Below, piece by piece: positions 5,804-11,176 of a stretch of 11,706 nucleotides of DNA (position 1 is the first letter of the stretch; each line of letters begins with the position of its first letter). Where the stretch lies: positions 1-11,706 of the forward strand of contig JACPJX010000022.1 of the NCBI GenBank assembly GCA_016187365.1. Reading direction: 5' to 3'. Source of the DNA: Candidatus Aenigmatarchaeota archaeon (lineage in GTDB: Archaea; Aenigmatarchaeota; Aenigmatarchaeia; GW2011-AR5). Below the pieces are notes generated by a model. That model saw only the letters and a program-made list of their open reading frames with translations, made no database searches and was not told where the DNA came from. The translations under genes and the position numbers were made by a program.

Positions 5804-6970
5804 TCATACCACCTCTATCGTGATGTTGCTCAGGCCGTCGTCAGCCGCGCCCCTGTTCTTTATGAGGAGCTTCCCGGCGCCGCGCCAGCTCTCCCTGCCT
5901 GTCAGGTGGAGGTTCGTGTACTGGAGTACCATGTAAATCCTGATGGCGTCGGGCTTTGTCTCCGCGTAGTTGTGGAAAGTCTTTGACGGTATCTTCATGC
6001 CGCCGAGGCGGGGAGCCGCCGGCGTGATGGTGGCGTCGCTTCCTTTCGGATATGCTATTATGAACCTGTTGTCATTGGCCGACTGGATGAGCCCTACCAT
6101 GTTTTCAGTTGCAGAATAGGCGCTGTTTTCCGTGCTCGTGAACGGCGACGAGCCCGAAAACACGACAGCGAAGACTGTGCCGAGCACCGCATCCGACAGG
6201 GTGGCGTACCTCTGGGCCCTTTTTACCGTGTCGTCCGACTTGTCCCCGCCGATGTTGAGAGCGAAATCCATGGAAACCGAGCGCCCGAAATACGCGATGC
6301 TGCCGGTGTAGTAGAATTTCGTGAAATAGTCGGGGTTCCTGTTGAAGGCGGCATCCTGGCACCTCACGTAGAAGCTATAGGAGCCGAAGTCCGTCAGAGC
6401 CAGGTTCACGCTGTGCGCCGTCGAGTTCGTGTTCGCGAACGTCGTCATGCTGTCGAAGTCGGCCCCGCTTCCGGTTGCGTACCTGCACTCCGCAGTTTCG
6501 CTGGTGTTGACGCTGAACGTCACAGGCGAGGACGTGACGTTGGAGTTGTTGAGGGGTATCTCCCCTGACACGACAGGCGCGACAACGTCAAGTATCACGG
6601 CATTCGTCTGGGTGTTGGAGCTCGTGTTGCCCAGGACGTCCGTTATGTTGACCCTTATGCTGAAGTTGTAGCTGTTTCTTGCGCCTGAAAGCGTGCACGT
6701 GTCATTTATCGTTATGTTCGTCCCGCCTGACGTCAGGTTGGCGTATTTGGAGCACACAACAATGCTCGTGTTGAATATCGTGATGGAATAGTTGTTGGGG
6801 TTCTGCTCCGTGAAGTTGAATTTCACGCTCACGCTCTGGTTTTCCGACGTGTACGCGGGCAGCGCGGTGGTGGGCCGGTCTATCACGACGACAGGCTGGG
6901 TGTTGTCGACTACGACTATGTCGGCCAGCGCCGCGGCAGCCAGCGCAAGGACGATAATTGCAATCTTCAT
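5804..6970 (-). CDS. Secreted Ig-like surface protein, 388 aa
   Basis: Exported protein with a Sec signal peptide (MKIAIIVLALAAAALA, cleavage before D17) and no later membrane helix, so it is secreted or bound to other surface parts. Two Ig-like beta-sandwich domains can be drawn: about 22-130 with cysteines 73 and 92, and about 131-222 with cysteines 162 and 204. The second contains SETAECRYATG and YSFYVRCQDAAFN, typical of bacterial/archaeal Ig-like repeats. Residues 225-388 form a domain I do not recognise, without cysteine and ending NITIEVV. The first two domains carry many N-x-S/T sequons. The ATG at 6970 sits 26 bases after a TATA-like box, fitting a leaderless mRNA. It opens the run of pilin-like genes, so it may be a tip adhesin or a cell-wall partner of the filament; this is inference. 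Confidence 0.8.
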   Translation of the reverse strand: MKIAIIVLALAAAALADIVVVDNTQPVVVIDRPTTALPAYTSENQSVSVKFNFTEQNPNNYSITIFNTSIVVCSKYANLTSGGTNITINDTCTLSGARNSYNFSIRVNITDVLGNTSSNTQTNAVILDVVAPVVSGEIPLNNSNVTSSPVTFSVNTSETAECRYATGSGADFDSMTTFANTNSTAHSVNLALTDFGSYSFYVRCQDAAFNRNPDYFTKFYYTGSIAYFGRSVSMDFALNIGGDKSDDTVKRAQRYATLSDAVLGTVFAVVFSGSSPFTSTENSAYSATENMVGLIQSANDNRFIIAYPKGSDATITPAAPRLGGMKIPSKTFHNYAETKPDAIRIYMVLQYTNLHLTGRESWRGAGKLLIKNRGAADDGLSNITIEVV

Positions 6971-6990
6971 GAGAATCTATTGCAGCCGTC

Positions 6991-7001
6991 TCAAATAAAT
7001 G
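6991..7001 (-). promoter_or_regulatory. TATA-like box for the Ig-like gene
   Basis: Minus-strand CATTTATTTGA is centred 26 bases before the ATG at 6970, the distance expected for a leaderless archaeal transcript. It lies in the 33-base gap after the CARDB-like gene. It would give the pilin run its own start in addition to read-through from upstream. Confidence 0.45.
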
Positions 7002-7003
7002 TC

Positions 7004-7981
7004 TCACTTGGCGCTTCTTATCCTCAGCACTTTGTCGTCCTTCATGAAGTTCTCTACGACACACTCAATAACCTGCTGGCCGTCGGGGAGCTTCTCCTTC
7101 GATATGCCGACAGTCTCGCCGCTTTCATCCTTCAGGAAATAAGTGTAGTCGTCCCCGACCTTCCCGTTGAACGTCAGCCTCGCGTTAAGCCTTGCACTGC
7201 TTCCCGCCTTCATTGCCATCGCCATCTTCACGCCGGCGCGGCTGGAAGTTTTTTCGGGCTTGTTTTTGCCCCTACTGAAAACGCCAAATCCTTTGCCGCC
7301 TTTCTCCTGCCCGGCATCTTCCTTTTTTCCGGATCTCCATTTCCAGCCTTCCGCCAACTTTCCGCTTTCGGTCTTTCCGAACGGCATTAACCTCTTCCCC
7401 TTCCCGCCGTCTTCCGTTTTCGGCATGCGTATCCTTCCCCTGATGTGGAGCATTCTTACCAGAAGGAGCAGGACAAGCACCGCAACCACGCCCAGAAGGA
7501 GCATCGTCACTTCGCCGGAGGTTATCCGGGGCGCCTGGATGCCCGTTGTTTCGGTGAGCTTTGTTTCTTCTGTTATTTCCTCCTTCTTCGGCTCGGGCGT
7601 GGCGTTCCTTGGCGCATTGTCTATTTTCTGCTCGAAGCTGATGCTTTTCCCGTTGTTGTCTTCCTTAGATTCCGCTATCATGTTGCCGGGGTCCGCGAGC
7701 GCCCTGAATTCATGTAAGCCTACAGCAGGGATATAGTCTACGTACACGGAGAACACACTGTATCTCGGGAGCGGGTCGGTATAAGTCTGGATGCCTATCT
7801 CATTCCCGTTGTCGTAGAACTTCACGGTTATGTCGTCCTCGATGCCGTCCGCGGCCTGGTTGAATATGTTCGCCACCAGCCTTCCGGCAGCAGTGTATTG
7901 GAGGTCGAGCACCTGCAAATCGGCGGCGAGAGACGGAACTGCAAAGATAAGAATTATGGCTATGGAGACTGCAGATTTCAT
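7004..7981 (-). CDS. Membrane-anchored CARDB-like surface protein with basic cytoplasmic tail, 325 aa
   Basis: Type I membrane protein. A signal peptide (about 1-20, ending VPSLAA) is followed by a CARDB/DUF11-like adhesion domain (about 21-118), supported by LQVLDLQYT, LVANIFNQ, ITVKFYDNGNEIG and the closing ADPGNMIAESKEDNN. A charged linker (about 125-150) leads to one membrane helix (about 157-178). The cytoplasmic part (about 180-325) is strongly basic and rich in Gly, Lys and Ser, then ends in a small folded-looking region rich in beta strands. I chose ATG 7981 over ATG 7990 because a TATA-like box centred near 8008 is then 26-27 bases upstream. It stands first in the surface cluster and could tie the outer filament parts to the cell interior. 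The cytoplasmic domain is not one I recognise. Confidence 0.75.
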   Translation of the reverse strand: MKSAVSIAIILIFAVPSLAADLQVLDLQYTAAGRLVANIFNQAADGIEDDITVKFYDNGNEIGIQTYTDPLPRYSVFSVYVDYIPAVGLHEFRALADPGNMIAESKEDNNGKSISFEQKIDNAPRNATPEPKKEEITEETKLTETTGIQAPRITSGEVTMLLLGVVAVLVLLLLVRMLHIRGRIRMPKTEDGGKGKRLMPFGKTESGKLAEGWKWRSGKKEDAGQEKGGKGFGVFSRGKNKPEKTSSRAGVKMAMAMKAGSSARLNARLTFNGKVGDDYTYFLKDESGETVGISKEKLPDGQQVIECVVENFMKDDKVLRIRSAK

Positions 7982-8002
7982 GATATACATTTGTTTCCTG
8001 CC

Positions 8003-8013
8003 ATATTTAGAAT
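8003..8013 (-). promoter_or_regulatory. TATA-like box for the CARDB-like gene
   Basis: Minus-strand TTCTAAATATGG is centred about 27 bases before the ATG at 7981. It begins only a few bases after the stop codon of the truncated holin-like gene end at 8017, so it marks the old boundary between that gene and the surface cluster. Confidence 0.45.
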
Positions 8014-8016
8014 TAA

Positions 8017-8079
8017 CTAGGGTATCCTCACTTTCCTGTTCAACGGTCTGTATTTCTCGCGGAAGCGGGCGTTCTTATA
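8017..8079 (-). pseudogene. Orphan 3' end of the holin-like gene
   Basis: Minus-strand codons read RFREKYRPLNRKVRIP and a stop (TAG, 8017-8019), the same C-terminus as the intact 99-aa gene at 8796-9095 except Leu for Ser. The frame continues upstream for a few residues (CYKNA) with only weak likeness to the intact gene (SLYKV), and has no start codon. It is either what was left of the original gene end after a cassette entered, or a decayed second copy. Confidence 0.7.
8021..8068. repeat. 48-bp direct repeat, copy B (att-like)
   Basis: This block matches 8800-8847 at 46 of 48 bases (differences at 8042 and 8047) in the same orientation. The two copies start 779 bases apart and enclose the Doc module. 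Both encode the C-terminus of the holin-like protein. One difference is silent and the other changes Ser to Leu. Confidence 0.85.
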
Positions 8080-8122
8080 GCATTTTACATAGATAATGAA
8101 ACTTTTCAGGTAAAATGCTATA
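8076..8122. repeat. Perfect 13-bp inverted repeat
   Basis: TATAGCATTTTAC (8076-8088) pairs with GTAAAATGCTATA (8110-8122) around a 21-base loop. It lies just inside copy B of the direct repeat and downstream of the Doc operon. It could be a transcript end or a cassette end. No protein-coding feature explains it. Confidence 0.65.
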
Positions 8123-8166
8123 TGCAGGAAACGTATAAAATGTTCCAAAATTATTGTTTCCTGCTA

Positions 8167-8307
8167 TTACAGCTTTTCCAGTATCCTGAGCATTTCCCTG
8201 TCTTTCCTTATCATGGCGTTTATTTCCTTCATGACCTTATTTCTCGGGACCTTTATTTCTGTCAGCTTCCCGTCCCTGTCCAGCTTATGCCTGATGAAAT
8301 ACCTCAT
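8167..8307 (-). CDS. 46-aa helical protein directly downstream of Doc (candidate antitoxin or partner)
   Basis: This short gene starts MRYFIRHKLDRDGKLTEIKV and ends LRILEKL. It is highly charged and basic, and the second half (about residues 20-46) looks like a single amphipathic helix. Its ATG at 8307 is one base after the doc stop codon, and a perfect AGGAGG lies 7 bases upstream, inside the end of doc. That is the best ribosome site in the window and argues strongly that the ORF is real and translated with doc. I know no family for it. It lacks the S/T-x-x-x-E-G/N inhibitory motif of Fic antitoxins. In classical systems the antitoxin Phd is encoded upstream of doc, and none is present here, so this gene is the only linked candidate. 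Confidence 0.7.
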   Translation of the reverse strand: MRYFIRHKLDRDGKLTEIKVPRNKVMKEINAMIRKDREMLRILEKL

Positions 8308-8308
8308 T

Positions 8309-8692
8309 TCAGCGCCTCCTGAGCCTTTTGTAAATCAGTTCTTCCAGTTCATTAAATCTTATGTCATTATTGGCTATCTTGAGGGAAACATAAATAAGGC
8401 CGTTGGGTGGCATATCAAGCTCTATGGAGTTGATGCTGCAAAAATGTTTTGCCGACTCGGTTGCAGTCCTTTTGTTCCCGTCAATGAACACATGGTTCTG
8501 GATTATGTAATACCACAAGGTTGCAGCAGACCTGGCCACATTTTTTTTATGGTCATTTCCTAGTTTAAGCGATATTATTTTGGACAGAATGAACTCCAAA
8601 TCCCCCCTTCTCACTCCGCCGTTGAATTTCCTGTTTATTTCTATTATTTCCTCAATGGACGGCAGAAACAATTCATTCGTTGCCATAGCCAT
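8309..8692 (-). CDS. doc: Doc/Fic-family toxin, 127 aa
   Basis: Death-on-curing type Fic-fold protein. The active-site motif HVFIDGNKRTA (H67 to A77) matches the Doc pattern H-x-F-x-D-x-N-K-R, in which Lys replaces the second Gly of Fic AMP-transferases; the studied Doc is a kinase that phosphorylates elongation factor Tu. By analogy the archaeal target would be aEF1A, but that is inference. The upstream RRGDLEFILSKI (about 28-40) and helix NVARSAATLWYYIIQ (51-65) are also typical, and the length matches the family. The ATG at 8692 or at 8686 could be used; a TATA-like stretch near 8710-8718 fits a leaderless mRNA. No phd-like gene lies in the 103 bases upstream, which hold hairpins instead. 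Confidence 0.9.
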   Translation of the reverse strand: MAMATNELFLPSIEEIIEINRKFNGGVRRGDLEFILSKIISLKLGNDHKKNVARSAATLWYYIIQNHVFIDGNKRTATESAKHFCSINSIELDMPPNGLIYVSLKIANNDIRFNELEELIYKRLRRR

Positions 8693-8708
8693 AAATTGGA
8701 TTTATGCC

Positions 8709-8781
8709 TATTTAGAATACCTTAGAGGTATTCTAACATATCTAAAAGACCTTAATATATCGCTGAAGGTCTTTTAAATAT
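8709..8781. repeat. Two adjacent bulged hairpins upstream of doc
   Basis: TTAGAATACCT (8712-8722) pairs with AGGTATTCTAA (8726-8736) around a 3-base TAG loop, and TAT (8709-8711) pairs with ATA (8738-8740) below unpaired C8737. Next to it TAAAAGACCTT (8743-8753) pairs with AAGGTCTTTTA (8766-8776) around a 12-base loop, with ATAT/ATAT below a C-A mismatch. The first overlaps the likely doc promoter (TTCTAAATA on the minus strand), so it could be an operator; both also resemble the intergenic hairpins elsewhere in the window. Confidence 0.65.
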
Positions 8782-8795
8782 ATTTTAAGGATTTT

Positions 8796-9095
8796 TTACG
8801 GTATCCTCACTTTCCTGTTCGACGGCCTGTATTTCTCGCGGAAGCGGACTTTATAGAGGGATTCGATGAAGTCGCCGCCGACGTAGCCCGCAAGCACGGC
8901 GAAGCGGGCGTCGTTCTCCACGAACATAGCCGCTATCAGCCCGATGAGGCCCGACATCACCAGAGTCAGCAGGAAGTACCTGGGACGGAACTTCCTCCCC
9001 GCCCTCATCTGCTTCAGCACCCCGACAAGCCCGCGTATCAGGCCGCCGGCGAACCCTGCAGATGCCGTCAGCATGAATATCGCCAGTTCGGTCAT
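8796..9095 (-). CDS. Small holin-like membrane protein, 99 aa
   Basis: Small membrane protein with two to three predicted helices: about 5-25 (IFMLTASAGFAGGLIRGLV), 41-60 (FLLTLVMSGLIGLIAAMFV) and a weaker Gly-rich segment at 65-78 (AVLAGYVGGDFIE). Basic loops lie at 28-39 and the last 20 residues are strongly basic. The G-G-L-I-R-G pattern and topology resemble small phage holins of the LydA type, but the likeness is loose and the role is inferred. ATG 9095 is supported by GGAGG 7 bases upstream. Strong TATA-like TATAAAAATG lies at about 9155-9164 within a 9-bp inverted repeat. Its last codons form one copy of the 48-bp repeat, so its 3' end is where the Doc cassette boundary falls. Confidence 0.7.
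   Translation of the reverse strand: MTELAIFMLTASAGFAGGLIRGLVGVLKQMRAGRKFRPRYFLLTLVMSGLIGLIAAMFVENDARFAVLAGYVGGDFIESLYKVRFREKYRPSNRKVRIP
8800..8847. repeat. 48-bp direct repeat, copy A (att-like)
   Basis: This copy lies inside the 3' end of the intact holin-like gene and matches 8021-8068 at 46 of 48 bases. If a cassette entered here it replaced the gene end with its own copy and left the original at 8021-8068. Confidence 0.85.
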
Positions 9096-9109
9096 GGCAG
9101 ACCCTCCAA

Positions 9110-9167
9110 AAGACTATACGAAATCTTATTCATGATAATAAATTGCATCAGGCATTTTTATAGTCTT
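9110..9167 (-). promoter_or_regulatory. Promoter region of the holin-like gene with 9-bp inverted repeat
   Basis: AAGACTATA (9110-9118) pairs with TATAGTCTT (9159-9167), 40 bases apart. The right arm overlaps the minus-strand TATA-like box TATAAAAATG (about 9155-9164). This is a possible operator, but short repeats of this spacing can arise by chance. Confidence 0.35.
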
Positions 9168-9168
9168 A

Positions 9169-9591
9169 TTAAGAATGTAGTTTCAGTTTGTTTTCCATGA
9201 AATCCACAAGTTTTTTTGCGTCTTTTATCATCTCTTCCGAATTTTTCTTTTCAATCGTTTCTCCTTCATATTGTATTTTATGCCTCAATATTCTGTAGCT
9301 GTTCAATATCCTGAGAACGGACTGAATTTCATTTTCTTTTATATTATCAGATGCATATTTTATTGCGCAATAATGGCTTCTTTCCAAAATTCCGCTGTCA
9401 AAAAGAAATGCTCTCACGGATTGCAGCATGGAATCATATGCCATGAGCGATGCGACATCGGGAAAATTTATTTTTATGTTGGCCTCGGCTTTTTCGATGA
9501 AGCTTCGCGCAATTTTCAATGAACCCAATGCCCTGTCGTGGTCTTTTCTTGTTCTTTTTAGGAGGCCTTTTTCAAAGCATTCATTTATCAT
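9169..9591 (-). CDS. HEPN-domain toxin of an MNT-HEPN pair, 140 aa
   Basis: All-helical HEPN protein, in other systems an RNase toxin. The core helix NSYRILRHKIQYEG (R100, R103, H104, Y108) matches the R-x-x-R-H/N-x-x-x-Y type of HEPN motif used by several archaeal families rather than the more common R-x4-H-x-Y. The preceding helices (DRALGSLKIARSFIEKAE and VASLMAYDSMLQSVRAFLFDSGI, about 19-67) and the charged closing helix fit the fold and length. Its ATG at 9591 overlaps the stop of the MNT gene as ATGA, the usual order and coupling in MNT-HEPN modules. In the studied pairs the nucleotidyltransferase adds AMP to the HEPN toxin next to the catalytic site; here the Tyr at 108 is the natural candidate, which is inference. 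Confidence 0.82.
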   Translation of the reverse strand: MINECFEKGLLKRTRKDHDRALGSLKIARSFIEKAEANIKINFPDVASLMAYDSMLQSVRAFLFDSGILERSHYCAIKYASDNIKENEIQSVLRILNSYRILRHKIQYEGETIEKKNSEEMIKDAKKLVDFMENKLKLHS

Positions 9592-10133
9592 ATTTCTTCC
9601 CCATAAAGTATTGTATGGTTTTTAAGGATGCTTTTTATGAAAAAGTCGTTGTTTTCCTTTCTTTTTTTCCATTCAAATATATTCATCACTGTCAGGCCCA
9701 CTTCTTTTCCCAGGCCTGATTCAAGATTTGCGGCATCTTCATGCGGAATTTTTTTGTCTGTTATAACCATTATGTCAACATCGCTCTTTTCGTCATATTC
9801 GCCGGATGCTGAAGAGCCAAAAAGGACTATGGATATCGAATCGTCTTTCAGGCTTTCAATAAATCCGCTTGACATTATCTTCGATATAAGCCAGGCATTT
9901 TTTAACGACTTTACAAGGGCATTTTCATTTTTCAGCGAATAAAGGTGGACATTGCCGGCAATTTCCTTTTTCAAAATGCCGCTTTTCTCGTATTCCCTCA
10001 GATATATTTCGGAAGTCCCGGGGCTTATTTTTAGCTTCTCCGCGAGCCCTTTAACGTGGATTTTCGCGCTTGTATGCGCCATGAAATACTCCAGCACCAC
10101 CCATCCCTTGAACTTTTTCCATTCCCTGAACAT
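9588..10133 (-). CDS. Winged-helix/MNT nucleotidyltransferase antitoxin, 181 aa
   Basis: Two-domain protein. Residues 1-70 form a winged helix: KIHVKGLAEKLKISPGTSEIYLREYEKSGILKKE, then a wing ending VHLYSL. Residues about 98-180 are a minimal nucleotidyltransferase with IVLFGSSASGEYDEKSDVDI, the G-S-x10-D-x-D motif (G106, S107, D118, D120), and the usual end ILKNHTILYG. I do not see a clear third acidic residue on the following strand (GLTVMNIF). The gene is coupled to the HEPN gene by ATGA. Its ATG at 10133 is 26 bases from a TATA box, so the mRNA is probably leaderless. A 10-bp inverted repeat brackets that TATA box, so the winged helix very probably represses its own operon. Confidence 0.88.
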   Translation of the reverse strand: MFREWKKFKGWVVLEYFMAHTSAKIHVKGLAEKLKISPGTSEIYLREYEKSGILKKEIAGNVHLYSLKNENALVKSLKNAWLISKIMSSGFIESLKDDSISIVLFGSSASGEYDEKSDVDIMVITDKKIPHEDAANLESGLGKEVGLTVMNIFEWKKRKENNDFFIKSILKNHTILYGEEI

Positions 10134-10141
10134 AATACAAT

Positions 10142-10173
10142 ATACGATAGTATTCTATATAAAACTATCGTAT
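10142..10173 (-). promoter_or_regulatory. Operator-promoter of the MNT-HEPN operon
   Basis: ATACGATAGT (10142-10151) and ACTATCGTAT (10164-10173) are perfect 10-bp arms. The 12 bases between them hold the minus-strand TATA box TTTATATAG (10155-10163), centred 26 bases before the ATG at 10133. A repressor bound to both arms would cover the TATA box. The MNT protein's own winged helix is the obvious binder. Confidence 0.75.
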
Positions 10174-10357
10174 TATCAAATATCTAACATCCGTCTTCAC
10201 TTCACGCCCACGATGCCGTTATTGCCCAGTATATTGGTTTTTTCCCTGAATCCTGAAAGCTCCGGAAGGAGTCCCTTGCGCCTTGAGCTGACGGCGGGAT
10301 TGGATGGATTTTCGTCGTTTCATATGAAAAGAGTGAGGGTACGACTTGAAAAGAAGC
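10174..10357. other. Gene-poor gap with an ORF remnant on the minus strand
   Basis: No convincing gene. On the minus strand a frame without start codon (about 10319 down to the stop at 10197-10199) reads like a protein end: NPAVSSRRKGLLPELSGF, then REKTNILGNNGIVGVK. Another frame has a 34-aa ATG ORF (10219-10323). Both are too short to trust. CTCC-GGAA-GGAG on the plus strand (about 10260) makes a small tetraloop hairpin. Confidence 0.3.
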
Positions 10358-10387
10358 TTTATATATTATTACGTATTATTACGTAAT
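10358..10387 (+). promoter_or_regulatory. TATA box plus tandem 10-bp operator before the AbrB-NTase gene
   Basis: TTTATATATT (10358-10367) is centred 26 bases before the ATG at 10388, fitting a leaderless mRNA. Two exact copies of ATTATTACGT (10365-10374 and 10375-10384) lie between box and start, and the palindrome ATTACGTAAT (10378-10387) ends at the ATG. Placement over the transcription start suggests a repressor site; the AbrB-like domain of the gene's own product is the natural candidate. Confidence 0.65.
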
Positions 10388-11176
10388 ATGGAACTCATAG
10401 CTAAAATTAGCAAGGGGAGTAACATGGACCAGATATACTTGCCAAAAAATAGAAGCGGTCTTAATGTTGGAAGCTATGTTATTGTAAAGCCTATTGAAAC
10501 TAAGAAATTTCAGGAAAAACCGTATTTTTACGGGACCAAAGGAATTGAACCCGTAAAGATTGGGATTGCGTATGAAATAATGAATATAGTCTCTCATAAT
10601 ATCGTTGAATATGAAAATATTTTTATTGTTGGCTCGTTTTTAGAAGAGGGTTTTTGTTTTAATGATATAGATATTTTAATAGTTGGTGATAAGAATATAA
10701 ATGAGGCATCCTTGAGGGAAAAGATATTGGATAAAGCCGGGATTAAGGCTCATTTAATTGTCATGAATAACGATGCTTTAATGAAAGGCTTGGCTAGCGA
10801 CCCCCTCTACCAGATGATGTTAAGCAAGACAATAGCAAAAAAGAGATTTATTTATCATATTAAAAAAGAAATTAATTATAAGTTGTTGGATCTGCATCTC
10901 CTGAAAAGCAAGTCCTTGATTGATAATTTTAACTCATTAAATGGAGATGAAAAATATTATTTGACTAGAAATATGATAGCTATTCTTGAGTTTCTTCAAA
11001 ATAAAAGAATAACTAAGGAATTTACAGACAAAAGAGTAGAAAATATCTTTAATATTAAAGATGTGAGAGAAATAAAACAAAACATGCTAAAAAAAGAATT
11101 CCTGCAAAAATTCAGGGAAATATACAAGAAAACATCTGGTTTAATAATGGAAGGAATTAATCATGGTTCAAAATAG
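10388..11176 (+). CDS. AbrB-like domain fused to MNT-type nucleotidyltransferase, 262 aa
   Basis: Residues 1-37 (AKISKG, then DQIYLPKNRSGLNVGSYVIV) look like a SpoVT/AbrB looped-hinge DNA-binding domain, common in antitoxins. Residues about 60-135 form a nucleotidyltransferase: IFIVGSFLEEGFCFNDIDILIV gives G82-S83 and D93-x-D95, and KAHLIVMN fits the following strand. Residues about 140-260 are helical and very Lys-rich, with no family I recognise; an inactive HEPN-like or substrate-binding helical bundle is possible. ATG 10388 fits the promoter; the frame is open 14 codons further up but those overlap the TATA box. The gene overlaps the next one by 14 bases. Base use is visibly more A/T-rich than the flanks, suggesting transfer. 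Likely role: autoregulating antitoxin or toxin of an unusual NTase system. Confidence 0.75.
   Translation: MELIAKISKGSNMDQIYLPKNRSGLNVGSYVIVKPIETKKFQEKPYFYGTKGIEPVKIGIAYEIMNIVSHNIVEYENIFIVGSFLEEGFCFNDIDILIVGDKNINEASLREKILDKAGIKAHLIVMNNDALMKGLASDPLYQMMLSKTIAKKRFIYHIKKEINYKLLDLHLLKSKSLIDNFNSLNGDEKYYLTRNMIAILEFLQNKRITKEFTDKRVENIFNIKDVREIKQNMLKKEFLQKFREIYKKTSGLIMEGINHGSK

Noticed and set aside
5559..5807. 82-aa minus-strand ORF from the ATG at 5807
   Set aside because: It gives a His/Arg-rich sequence typical of an off-frame; the adjacent frame encodes a membrane helix. It is cited only as the sign of a frameshift.
6105..6362. 85-aa minus-strand ORF within the Ig-like gene
   Set aside because: Overlaps the 388-aa gene in another frame and has no features of a protein.
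10219..10323. 34-aa ORF MKRRKSIQSRRQLKAQ...
   Set aside because: No ribosome site, no family, and a different frame in the same place looks more protein-like; not listed as a gene.
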